Assembly (NCBI RefSeq): GCF_021458635.1
Contig: NZ_JAIRDQ010000015.1
Span: 1-64,000, forward strand
Origin: Bradyrhizobium monzae
GTDB taxonomy: Bacteria; Pseudomonadota; Alphaproteobacteria; Rhizobiales; Xanthobacteraceae
Direction of reading: 5' to 3'
Length of the DNA: 64,000 nucleotides
A program made the position numbers and the translations under genes. Below, one piece after another: positions 56,708 through 64,000 of the stretch (the first letter of the stretch is position 1; every line of letters starts with the position of its first letter). A model generated the notes under the pieces. That model saw nothing but the letters and a program-made list of their open reading frames with translations. It was not told where the DNA came from and searched no databases.

Positions 56708-58098
56708 GGCTGTGCTGCTCCCGCAAAAATCTTGCCGGGGTTCATCAGCCCGCTCGGATCGAGCGCGGTCTTGATCGACCGCATCACGTCGACGGCGTCG
56801 CCGAGCTCGTCGGTGAGATAGCCGATCTTGCCGAGCCCGATGCCGTGCTCTCCGGTGCAGGTGCCGTCCATCGCAATGGCGCGGGCGACCATGCGGGCCT
56901 GGAGCGCCTTGGCGCCTTCAATTTCATCGGGCTTGGCGGGATCGACCAGGATCAGCATGTGGAAATTGCCGTCGCCGACATGGCCGACGATGGGGGCGGT
57001 GAAGCCGTGTTCGTCGGCGTCGCGGCGCGTGTCGGTCAGGCATTCGGCCAGCCGCGAGATCGGCACGCAGACATCGGTGATGACGGCGCGCGCGCCGGGC
57101 CGCAAGCCCAGGCCGGCATAGAGCGTGTTGTCGCGGGCGTGCCAGAGCCGACTGCGGTCCTCCGGTGCCTTGGCCCATTCGAAGCCGCGGCCGCCATGCT
57201 CGGCGGCGATCGCCTGTGCCAGCTCGGCCTGCTCGGCAACGGCACTCTCCGAGCCGTGGAATTCGAAGAACAGCGTCGGCGCCTCGCGATAGCCGAGTTT
57301 TGCGTACGCATTGATGCCGCGCATCATGACATCGTCGAGCAGCTCGACGCGCGCCACGGGAATCGCTGCCTGGATGATGCCGATCGCGGTATCGACCGCG
57401 TTGTGCAGGGTGTCGAAGCTGCAGACTGCCGCCGAAATCGCCTGCGGCAGCGGATGCAGTTTCAACGTGATCTCGGTGATAATTCCGAGCGTGCCTTCGG
57501 CGCCCACGAACAGCCGTGTCAGATCGTAGCCGGCCGCAGATTTTCGCGCCCGCCGGGCCGTGCGGATCACGCGTCCATCCGCCAGCACCACCTCCAGCGC
57601 CATGACGTTGTCCTTCATGGTGCCGTAGCGCACGGCCATGGTTCCCGATGCGCGCGTCGACGTCATGCCGCCGATCGAGGCATCCGCGCCGGGATCGATC
57701 GGGAAGAACAATCCGGTGCCGCGCAGCTCTGCATTGAGCTGCTTGCGGGTTATGCCGGGCTGGACCACGACGTTCATGTCGCTGTCGTGCACAGTCAGCA
57801 CCTTGTTCATGCGCGCGAAGTCGATGCAAACGCCGCCGGCGACCGCTGATGCGTTGCCCTCGAGCGAGGTGCCGGCGCCGAACGGCACGATCGGCATGTC
57901 TGCGCCGGCGCAGAGCTTGACGATCGCTGCGACTTCGTCCGTCGTCTCCGGATAGACGACGATGTCGGGGGGCAGGGCGCGATAATAGGATTCGCTCTGG
58001 CCATGCTGGTCGAGCACGCCACGCGCGATGGTCGCGCGCGGACCGATCACGCCCGTGAGGCGTTCAGCCAAAGCAGCACTGCTGACCCGCGGTCCCAT
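56704..58098 (-). CDS. GlcD/D-lactate dehydrogenase-type flavoprotein
   Basis: A 464-residue FAD-linked oxidase with FAD_binding_4 at about residues 45-220 (IVPFGAGTSLEGNASAVAGGVCIDFARMNKVL, IDPGADASIGGMTSTRASGTMAVRYGTMKDNV) and FAD-oxidase_C after it (GHVGDGNFHMLILVDP near 370, CTGEHGIGLGKIGYL near 420). Members oxidise 2-hydroxy acids such as glycolate or D-lactate. In this operon it may oxidise a hydroxyl-bearing intermediate. It lies between the dioxygenase (63 nt) and the ATPase (overlap). Confidence 0.92.
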   Translation of the reverse strand: MGPRVSSAALAERLTGVIGPRATIARGVLDQHGQSESYYRALPPDIVVYPETTDEVAAIVKLCAGADMPIVPFGAGTSLEGNASAVAGGVCIDFARMNKVLTVHDSDMNVVVQPGITRKQLNAELRGTGLFFPIDPGADASIGGMTSTRASGTMAVRYGTMKDNVMALEVVLADGRVIRTARRARKSAAGYDLTRLFVGAEGTLGIITEITLKLHPLPQAISAAVCSFDTLHNAVDTAIGIIQAAIPVARVELLDDVMMRGINAYAKLGYREAPTLFFEFHGSESAVAEQAELAQAIAAEHGGRGFEWAKAPEDRSRLWHARDNTLYAGLGLRPGARAVITDVCVPISRLAECLTDTRRDADEHGFTAPIVGHVGDGNFHMLILVDPAKPDEIEGAKALQARMVARAIAMDGTCTGEHGIGLGKIGYLTDELGDAVDVMRSIKTALDPSGLMNPGKIFAGAAQP

Positions 58099-58161
58099 CG
58101 TCTCTCCCTGTCGTCCGTCCTTGTCGCGGACTGTTGTCAGTCCGTCGATTCTACGTTCGGC

Positions 58162-59046
58162 TTAGGCCGCCTGCGCGTTGCTTGCGATCTGCTTCAGGCC
58201 GAAATCATAGTTGAGGTGATAGTAGGTGGCATCCGCCATGCGACCATCCGGCGCACGGCCGGCCGCACAGCGCACGAAATCGTGGATCAGGCTGTCCTTG
58301 ACGCCGAACACGACGTCGCTGTCGAGATATTTGTCGCCGGCGACGAACACGTGCGTCACGAGCTGCTCGAAGCCGGGCGCGGAGATCATGAAGTGCACAT
58401 GCGCCGGGCGCCAGGGATGGCGGCCCTGCGCCTCCAGCATCTCGCCGACCGGGCCGTCATGCGGGATCGGATAGGCCGCGGGCTTGATCGACCAGAAATG
58501 GAAGCGGCCGTTGGCGTCGGCGTGGAAGCGGGCGCGCATCGCGAGATCGCCGATCTCGTCGAGCTGCTGCACGTCGTAATAGCCGTCATTGTCGGAATGC
58601 CAGACATCGACCACAGCGCCCGCGAGCGGCCGGCCGTCAACGGTTGATACCGATCCGGTGACGATCATGGGATCGCCTTCCATGGTGCCGGAGATGTCGT
58701 CGCCATTCTGCTTCTCGGGCGCGGCCTGGACGAAGAACGGACCCAACACGGTGGTCTCGGTGGCGCCTTCCGGCACCGGATGGTTGATCGCGTCGACCAG
58801 CATGGAGACGCCGAGCGTGTCCGACAGCAGGATGAACTCCTGGCGCTTGTCATCGCACATGTGGCCGGTGCGGGTCAGAAAGTCGATGCCGTACTCCCAT
58901 TCCTTCTGGGTCGGCCGGATCTCGCGCACGAAGGCGTGGAGGTGACGCGCCAGCGCTTCGCCGACCTGCTTGATCCGCGGATCGGTCGCGCCGGCGATGC
59001 GCTCGAGCACGGCATCGGTGATGTTGGTCTCGCTGAAATTGCGCAA
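58162..59046 (-). CDS. Hydroxyquinol/catechol 1,2-dioxygenase (intradiol)
   Basis: A 294-residue non-heme Fe(III) dioxygenase that opens an ortho-dihydroxylated ring between the hydroxyls. The Dioxygenase_N helical domain covers residues 20-90. The catalytic domain shows the Tyr ligands in NDGYYDVQQ near 156 and AYPIPHDG near 190, and the two His ligands in RPAHVHFMI near 215. Hydroxyquinol is the favoured substrate because maleylacetate reductase is in the same operon; a catechol dioxygenase would need muconate genes. Confidence 0.92.
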   Translation of the reverse strand: MRNFSETNITDAVLERIAGATDPRIKQVGEALARHLHAFVREIRPTQKEWEYGIDFLTRTGHMCDDKRQEFILLSDTLGVSMLVDAINHPVPEGATETTVLGPFFVQAAPEKQNGDDISGTMEGDPMIVTGSVSTVDGRPLAGAVVDVWHSDNDGYYDVQQLDEIGDLAMRARFHADANGRFHFWSIKPAAYPIPHDGPVGEMLEAQGRHPWRPAHVHFMISAPGFEQLVTHVFVAGDKYLDSDVVFGVKDSLIHDFVRCAAGRAPDGRMADATYYHLNYDFGLKQIASNAQAA

Positions 59047-59061
59047 GTGCGCCTCCGTCGA

Positions 59062-59982
59062 TCAGAGTTTGGGCTCACCAAGTTTGGGCTCACCAAGGCC
59101 GGACAGCCGTTCGAGATGCTTCACGGTCGCGATGAAGTCGGTCTCGCCATCGCCTTGCGCGACCAGCGCGCCGTAGGTCTCGCGCACCTGGGCTGCGAGC
59201 TGCAGCGGCACGCCGACGGCGTGGCCGGCGCCGAGGATGAGGTCGAGGTCCTTGGCCATCTGCTTGCAGGAGAAGCTCGAGACGAAGTCGCGGGTGCGTA
59301 GCGGCGCGGTCTTGTATTTCACCATGGGGGAGGCGACCGCACTCTCGTCCAGCACCTTCAGAATGTCCTGCCAGCCGATGCCGCCCTTGCGCGCCAGCGC
59401 CAGGCTCTCCGCCATCATCGCGGCCGAAACCGCGATCATGAGATTGACAGCGAGCTTTGCGTAGCGCGCTTCCTCGCTCGCACCTAGATAGGTCTGCGCC
59501 CGGGTAAAGCTCGCAAACAGCGGTTTGGCGCTCTCGTAGGCGTCCTTCGGTCCCGACACGAAGCAGCTCAGCGCGCCGGTGTGCACGATGCTGGCATTGC
59601 CGGAGACCGGCGCGCGCAGATAGGCGACGCCACGCGCTTGGGCGGCGGCATCGACTTCGGCCGAGGCCTCGGCGCTGACTGTGCTGGTCTCGATCAGCAC
59701 CGCCTTCGGCGCCATCGCGCCGATCAAGCCGGTCGGCCCGAGCATGACCGCGCGAAGTGCGGCGTCGTCGGGGAGCGACGTGATGGCCACGGCGCAACCG
59801 TTGACGGCCTCGGTCGGTGAGCCGGCGACAGCGATGCCGTGCTCGCGCGCCGCGCTGAGACGCGCCGCGCTCTGGTCAAAGGCGGTGACGGCGTAGCCGG
59901 CCTTGGCGACCAGCTGTAACATCGGCAGGCCCATCTTGCCGATGCCGATGAAGGCGACCTGTTTGCTTGTTGCGTCAGTCAT
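59062..59982 (-). CDS. NAD(P)-dependent beta-hydroxyacid dehydrogenase
   Basis: A 306-residue dehydrogenase of the 3-hydroxyisobutyrate/tartronate-semialdehyde family. The nucleotide-binding FIGIGKMGLPMLQLVAKAG is at 10-28. The substrate block LRAPVSGNASIVHTGALSCFVSG is near 122, and the catalytic Lys segment ARYAKLAVNLMIAVSAAMMAESL near 168. The C-terminus carries a duplicated GEPKL from a 15-bp repeat. It follows the amidohydrolase by 20 nt and precedes the dioxygenase by 15 nt. It could oxidise or reduce a ring or side-chain hydroxyl. Confidence 0.9.
   Translation of the reverse strand: MTDATSKQVAFIGIGKMGLPMLQLVAKAGYAVTAFDQSAARLSAAREHGIAVAGSPTEAVNGCAVAITSLPDDAALRAVMLGPTGLIGAMAPKAVLIETSTVSAEASAEVDAAAQARGVAYLRAPVSGNASIVHTGALSCFVSGPKDAYESAKPLFASFTRAQTYLGASEEARYAKLAVNLMIAVSAAMMAESLALARKGGIGWQDILKVLDESAVASPMVKYKTAPLRTRDFVSSFSCKQMAKDLDLILGAGHAVGVPLQLAAQVRETYGALVAQGDGETDFIATVKHLERLSGLGEPKLGEPKL
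59066..59095. repeat. 15-bp tandem duplication at the dehydrogenase C-terminus
   Basis: AGTTTGGGCTCACCA is present twice in a row. In frame it adds one extra GEPKL pentapeptide just before the stop codon, leaving the gene intact. Confidence 0.9.
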
Positions 59983-60002
59983 TTCTTGTTGTCCGTTGGC
60001 CG

Positions 60003-61367
60003 CTATGTTGCGGCGTGCCCTTGTCGTTCGATGTCCCGCACCAGCCGCTGGCCGGATTGCGCGAGTAGCTCTTTCTTCTGCGCGAGCCCCTCGGCCAGCA
60101 GTTTTCCGTCCCGCTTCTTCCAGACGCCGCCGATCATCACCGACTCGATGTTGGCGAGGCTCGTCTGCATCACCACGCTGGCGACGGGGTCGTGGACTGG
60201 AAACAGATTGAGATCGTCGGCATTGATGATCACGAGATCGGCGAGTTTCCCCGGCGTCAGCGAGCCGATCTGGCTCTCGCGGCCGAGCATGCGGGCGCCC
60301 TCGGTGGTGATCCAGGCCAGCGCCTCGCGCGCCGGGATCGTGGTCGTCGCCGGAATGGTGCCCTCGGTCTTGCGCATCTGGGCATTGTCGAGCGCGCGCT
60401 GCATCGACAGCGCCACGCGGGCTGCGGAGAAGAGATCGCCTGCCAGCACGGATTCCAGGTCGATGCCGATGGTGGGCCGGACGCCGCGCTTGAGCAGGCG
60501 CCCGGTGATGGGAAAGCCATGGCCCTGGATCATCTCGTTCTCGGGCGTCACCGAGAACGTAACCCCGAGATCGATCAGTTTTTGCAGGAGATCGTCGGGC
60601 AGATCGTTGCCATGGACGATGTTGACGTTGGGGCCGACGAGGTCGGCCTCGATCAGCTTCTCCCAGCCGCCGGGAGTCTTGGCGGGCCCGCCGCCCTGAT
60701 GCATCGAGGCGATCAGGCCGAGCTCCCGCGCGAGACGAAAATCGTGCACGGACACGTCGCGCGTCGAATAATGCGGGCCGAGAACGGCGAGCCCGAGCGT
60801 GACCAGGCCGTTGCGGTCGGCGAGGGGGCCGGCCAGCAGCCGCTCGACCTCGCGGCGCGGATGCGGGACCTCCGAGAAATGTGGTTCGCCCGGCTTCGGT
60901 TCGGGCTTGGGCGAGCCGTGGAAGAAGGCGGCGCGGATGCCGCTCTCGATCAGGCCGCGCACCGCCGCATCGGTATGGGCCGGCGTCGGGTTGTTGTGGC
61001 ACCAGTCGACCAGCGTAGTCGCGCCGCAATTGATCTGGTTCAGCGCGCCGACGAACGTGGCGATGTAGATGTCATCCGGGGCGAACAGGGTCGCGAGCCC
61101 GGCATGCATGCGGCGGAAATATTCGAGCAGCGTCCAGTTCGCAGCATACCCGCGCAAGCCCGTCTGCCAGGTGTGCATATGCGCGTTGATGAGCCCGGGG
61201 ATGACGATGCGGCCGCGGCCATCGACGATCTCGGCGTCAGCGGCGTCGATGCCGGGACGCACCTCGGCGATCCGCCCGTTCTCCACCAGCACGTCAGCGG
61301 CCCGGAGATCGCCGATGCGGTCGTCCATGCTGATGATCGTTGCTGACTGGATGAGAGTTCGCTTCAT
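60003..61367 (-). CDS. Amidohydrolase of the TRZ/ATZ/8-oxoguanine deaminase type
   Basis: A 454-residue metal-dependent hydrolase of the amidohydrolase superfamily, probably an aminohydrolase on an aromatic or heterocyclic amine. Metal-ligand and substrate blocks are GLINAHMHTWQTGLRG near 62, SMHQGGGPAKTPGGW near 215, NIVHGNDLPDD near 243 and GIDLESVLAGDLF near 293. The terminal GKLADLVIINADD block is also typical. Start ATG at 61367; a GTG at 61376 would overlap the upstream stop. Role in the operon: likely an early hydrolytic or deaminating step. Confidence 0.88.
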   Translation of the reverse strand: MKRTLIQSATIISMDDRIGDLRAADVLVENGRIAEVRPGIDAADAEIVDGRGRIVIPGLINAHMHTWQTGLRGYAANWTLLEYFRRMHAGLATLFAPDDIYIATFVGALNQINCGATTLVDWCHNNPTPAHTDAAVRGLIESGIRAAFFHGSPKPEPKPGEPHFSEVPHPRREVERLLAGPLADRNGLVTLGLAVLGPHYSTRDVSVHDFRLARELGLIASMHQGGGPAKTPGGWEKLIEADLVGPNVNIVHGNDLPDDLLQKLIDLGVTFSVTPENEMIQGHGFPITGRLLKRGVRPTIGIDLESVLAGDLFSAARVALSMQRALDNAQMRKTEGTIPATTTIPAREALAWITTEGARMLGRESQIGSLTPGKLADLVIINADDLNLFPVHDPVASVVMQTSLANIESVMIGGVWKKRDGKLLAEGLAQKKELLAQSGQRLVRDIERQGHAAT

Positions 61368-61372
61368 CAGGG

Positions 61373-62452
61373 TCACGCCGCTGCTTTGTTTGCAGCCGGT
61401 GGCTCGCCGGCCCAGGCGCGCGCAATCAGGTCGCGGATGGCGCCCCGCTCGAGCGGGCGCGGATTCCAGTAGGCGTTGGTGACGGCGAGGTCGGCGGCCT
61501 TGTCGATGCCGCTCTCGGGCATACCGATGTCGCGCAGCGCGAGCTTGGCGCCCAATCGCCTGGCGAGATCGTAGAGACCCTGCGCTGCATCGGCCGCACC
61601 GATCGCGCGCGCGATCTGCGTCATCGCGTCGGGCACAGCCGGTGCGTTGTAGGCCAGCGCATGCGGCAGCACGATGGTGTGCGTCTCGGCATGCGGCAGG
61701 TCAAACGTGCCGCCGAGCGTGTGGCAGAGCTTGTGATGCAGCGCCATGCCGACGGTGCCGAGGCACACGCCGCACAGCCAGGCGCCATAGAGCGCATCGC
61801 TGCGCGCGGCACGATCGTCGGGATTGGCGGCAATGGCGGGCAGGGCGCGTGCCAGCGCGCGGATGCCTTCTTCCGCCATCAGCGAGGTTACGGGGTTGGT
61901 GTCCCGCGCATAGAGCGCCTCGACTGCATGGGCAATGGCGTTGATGCCGGAGGTCGCGGTGAGGCCGACCGGCAGCGTCATCGTCAGGTCGACGTCGTAG
62001 ATCACGGTCTCCGGCAGCACGGCAACATCGCGCACCGTGGTCTTCAGCCCGTTTTCGGTCTGGCCGAGGATCGGTGTCATTTCCGAGCCGGCATAGGTGG
62101 TGGGAATGCAGAGCTGGTTGACGCCGGTGCGCAAGGCGAGCGCCTTGCCCAACCCGGTGGTCGAGCCGCCGCCGAGCGCGACCACGCAGTCGGCGTCGCA
62201 ATCCTTCATCGCCGCGATCGCGCGCTCGGTCACCTCGACGGGCGTGTGCATGGTGGCGCCGGCGAAGATGCCGGCATAGAGCGGGCCCAGCGCGGCCCCG
62301 AGCGCCTTGCCTTGCGCTTCCTGCTGCGGCGTCGTCAGCACCAGTGCGCGCTTGCCGCCGAGACGCTCGATCTCGGCCTTGGCCGCGGTCAGCGTCCCGC
62401 TGCCGAACACGACGCGGCAGGGCTGATTTTCAAAGGTGAACGAACCGATCAT
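61373..62452 (-). CDS. Maleylacetate reductase
   Basis: A 359-residue iron-type alcohol-dehydrogenase-family enzyme reducing maleylacetate to 3-oxoadipate with NAD(P)H, the step after hydroxyquinol cleavage. The NAD loop VVALGGGSTTGLGKALAL is near 90, PTTYAGSEMTPILG near 118 and the metal-binding His block HHKLCHTLGGTFDLPHAETH near 238. The family hallmark FxxENQPCRVVFGSG is at the start. It overlaps the Dabb gene by 4 nt and nearly overlaps the amidohydrolase gene. Confidence 0.92.
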   Translation of the reverse strand: MIGSFTFENQPCRVVFGSGTLTAAKAEIERLGGKRALVLTTPQQEAQGKALGAALGPLYAGIFAGATMHTPVEVTERAIAAMKDCDADCVVALGGGSTTGLGKALALRTGVNQLCIPTTYAGSEMTPILGQTENGLKTTVRDVAVLPETVIYDVDLTMTLPVGLTATSGINAIAHAVEALYARDTNPVTSLMAEEGIRALARALPAIAANPDDRAARSDALYGAWLCGVCLGTVGMALHHKLCHTLGGTFDLPHAETHTIVLPHALAYNAPAVPDAMTQIARAIGAADAAQGLYDLARRLGAKLALRDIGMPESGIDKAADLAVTNAYWNPRPLERGAIRDLIARAWAGEPPAANKAAA

Positions 62453-62772
62453 GCGCCGGTCTCTTTGACGGGATAATCGACCTGGAAGCGTCCGATCCGC
62501 AAGTCGCCAAGCTCCTCGCGCACCCGCAGATGTTCCGGATGGGTGGCGTAGGCCTTCAGAGCCGCGTGATCCGTAAACTCGGAGACGAGCACAACGTCGC
62601 AGGCGTAATCGACATCGCTGACATCGACCCCGACCTCGATATGGGTGAGACCGTCGATCCGGCCCTTGAGGCCCTCAAACAGGGTTTTGACCTTCGTTCG
62701 GGCTGCCAAGCGCTCCGCGGCCGTCTCCCCGCGCAGCCGCCACATCACGATGTGCTTGATCGGACCCGACAT
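62449..62772 (-). CDS. Dabb-domain protein (stress-responsive A/B barrel)
   Basis: A 107-residue protein with the Dabb ferredoxin-like fold (GPIKHIVMWRLRGETAAERLAARTKVKTLFEGLKGRI ... DVVLVSEFTDHAALKAYATHPEHLRVREEL). It often forms dimers. Dabb proteins occur in several aromatic-catabolic operons, with unclear roles. The ATG at 62772 is chosen because it starts the domain; earlier Met codons have no similarity. It is the first gene of the operon, opposite the LysR gene. Confidence 0.85.
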   Translation of the reverse strand: MSGPIKHIVMWRLRGETAAERLAARTKVKTLFEGLKGRIDGLTHIEVGVDVSDVDYACDVVLVSEFTDHAALKAYATHPEHLRVREELGDLRIGRFQVDYPVKETGA

Positions 62773-62862
62773 TTCCCAAAATTCCTCGCCTGCGATCTTG
62801 TATGTTGGGGCCATCTTGCCTTGCAGAAATCGGAAATAAAGGCCAAAAATCGTAAGTCTCTT

Positions 62863-62877
62863 TTCCATTATGAGGAA
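62863..62877. promoter_or_regulatory. Possible LysR site in the divergent gap
   Basis: TTCC-N7-GGAA with a T-N11-A core (62864-62876) lies in the 107-bp gap between the Dabb operon and the LysR gene. Part of it doubles as the LysR ribosome site, so this is tentative. Confidence 0.3.
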
Positions 62878-62879
62878 GA

Positions 62880-63797
62880 ATGGATCGGCTTCTCCAGCTC
62901 GAGGTGTTCTCCAAGACGGCCGAGCTCGGCAGCCTCTCCAAGGCCGCCGACACCTTGCGGATGTCGAACGCCGCGGCGAGCCGCCATCTCAGCGCACTGG
63001 AGGAGCGGCTCGCGGTCCGGCTGATCGAGCGCAACACCCGCCGGCAGTGGCTGACTGAGGCAGGCCAAGAGCTGCTGCAGCGTTGCAGCACGCTGCTGAA
63101 CGAACTCGCCGAAGCCGAGGACGCCGTCAGTGACCGCGCGCTGTCGCCCAAGGGCATGCTGCGCGTCACGAGCTCGCTGTCCTTTGCGATGATCTACATG
63201 GCGCCGATGCTGCCGGCGTTTCGCAAGCTCTATCCCAAGCTCGACGTCCAGATCATCGCCGCCAATCGCTATCCTGATTTCATCGAGGCCGGCATCGACG
63301 TCGCGATCCGTACGCGGGAGCAGGAGCCGGATTCCAACATCATCATCCGCCGCATCGGCCAGATGCGCCGCGTGCTGGCGGCCGCACCGTCCTATCTCGC
63401 GACGCACGGTATCCCCGAGCATCCCGCCGATCTCGCGCGTCACGACATGCTGGTCTACAACCTCGCCAACGATCCCTATTCACTGCGACTAAGCAAGGGC
63501 AGCGCGACGCAGACCGTCCGCATCGCGCCGACACTCGACAGCAATGATGGCCAGATCATCTGCGGCGCCGCGCGCGCGGGGCTCGGCATCCTGATCCAGC
63601 CGCTCTACATCGTGCAGAGCGATATCGCGGCCGGCAAACTGGTGCCGGTCCTGACCGACTGGGAATTGCCGCTGCTGACGATGAACGTGGCCTACCAGAA
63701 CCGCGTCCGGCTGCCGGCGAAGATCAGGGTGTTTTCGGACTTCCTTGTCGAGCACATCCGCGCGCACTCCGATGCCGGGATCTGGATCGAGGCGTAG
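62880..63797 (+). CDS. LysR-family regulator of the ring-cleavage operon
   Basis: A 305-residue LysR-type regulator. The helix-turn-helix is at residues 3-62 (RLLQLEVFSKTAELGSLSKAADTLRMSNAAASRHLSALEERLAVRLIERNTRR). The ligand domain has the family form (RVTSSLSFAMIYMAPMLPAFRKLYPKLDVQI). It is divergent from the catabolic operon and is its natural candidate regulator, presumably responding to a pathway intermediate. GAGGAAG precedes the ATG. Confidence 0.93.
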   Translation: MDRLLQLEVFSKTAELGSLSKAADTLRMSNAAASRHLSALEERLAVRLIERNTRRQWLTEAGQELLQRCSTLLNELAEAEDAVSDRALSPKGMLRVTSSLSFAMIYMAPMLPAFRKLYPKLDVQIIAANRYPDFIEAGIDVAIRTREQEPDSNIIIRRIGQMRRVLAAAPSYLATHGIPEHPADLARHDMLVYNLANDPYSLRLSKGSATQTVRIAPTLDSNDGQIICGAARAGLGILIQPLYIVQSDIAAGKLVPVLTDWELPLLTMNVAYQNRVRLPAKIRVFSDFLVEHIRAHSDAGIWIEA

Positions 63798-63813
63798 ACG
63801 GCCAGCCGGGGCG

Positions 63814-64000
63814 TTACTCGGATCGTTCCTGCACCCGCGTCCGTCCGATGGACGACCGCGACCGTGGAGCGGCACGCTGTTCCGGCGGGACAGAACGCCT
63901 GGCTGCCTCGGCCTCGTGCTGTTCCTTGCGGGCCTTCCGCGCGTTTCGCATTGCGCGCTTGATGAAGGGATGCTGCGAGTCCTCGGCGAAGAACAACACG
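63814..64000 (-). CDS. C-terminal part of an unidentified protein (partial)
   Basis: The frame runs from the window edge to a stop at 63814 and encodes a charged, Arg/Glu-rich tail (KRAMRNARKARKEQHEAEAARR ... RVQERSE). A GTG at 63999 could be its start, but the gene may extend beyond the window. It converges on the LysR gene with 16 nt between stops. No family is recognised. Confidence 0.45.
   Translation of the reverse strand, partial: VLFFAEDSQHPFIKRAMRNARKARKEQHEAEAARRSVPPEQRAAPRSRSSIGRTRVQERSE

Noticed and set aside
59062..61029. Reading the beta-hydroxyacid dehydrogenase as a 655-residue fusion
   Set aside because: The upstream half is the amidohydrolase gene read in another frame. The ATG at 59982 gives a complete dehydrogenase with its nucleotide-binding motif near residue 10.

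Overview
The window looks like a chromosomal segment of an alphaproteobacterium of the Nitrobacteraceae, most likely Bradyrhizobium. This is inferred from the high GC content, the gene families (Omp25-type barrels, paired DUF1254 proteins, caspase-like proteins, hydroxyquinol-type catabolism), GTTC-N7-GTTC SOS boxes, a GGAAC-N16-CGTT general-stress promoter and palindromic intergenic repeats of a kind I associate with that genus. No rRNA, tRNA or CRISPR array was seen.

Positions 1-13,700 hold an SRPBCC/YVTN beta-propeller pair, then a leftward run uvrA-barstar-DinB-HAD phosphatase-nucleoside hydrolase, two Omp25-type porins, ssb, a DUF2306 membrane protein and gyrA. uvrA and ssb each carry their own LexA box. 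Positions 13,700-16,150 are damaged: a frameshifted Tat-exported lactonase-like gene lies beside an IS5-family element that abuts the kup stop codon.

Positions 16,150-29,800 carry housekeeping genes: kup, coaD, two cyclophilins, queA, asd, tgt and cysK. They are interrupted by a PepSY/TetR/patatin block with two matching palindromic operators. The asd upstream region is the most interesting regulatory feature: a promoter places the transcription start at the ATG of a 23-codon Thr-rich leader peptide, which is followed by an intrinsic terminator and then the asd ribosome site. That is the layout of a ribosome-dependent attenuator. A Cys-codon cluster lies upstream of cysK.

Positions 29,800-35,500 hold a polar amino-acid ABC importer behind a sigma-54-like promoter, a SolA-type flavin oxidase and a divergent LysR regulator. 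Positions 35,500-43,600 hold a caspase-like protein, an EamA exporter, RidA, small secreted proteins, a formyltransferase-like protein and acetoacetyl-CoA synthetase. Positions 43,600-49,150 are poor in genes and rich in repeats, with a tandem DUF1254 pair.

From 49,170 come a third Omp25-type porin, an AI-2E-family permease, a Nudix protein and a possible small RNA. The last 11 kb (51,900-62,770) is one tightly packed leftward operon joining a ribose-type ABC importer to hydroxyquinol 1,2-dioxygenase, maleylacetate reductase, an amidohydrolase, a beta-hydroxyacid dehydrogenase, a GlcD-type flavoprotein and a Dabb protein, with a divergent LysR gene. It looks like a complete uptake-to-ring-cleavage pathway for a substrate I cannot name.
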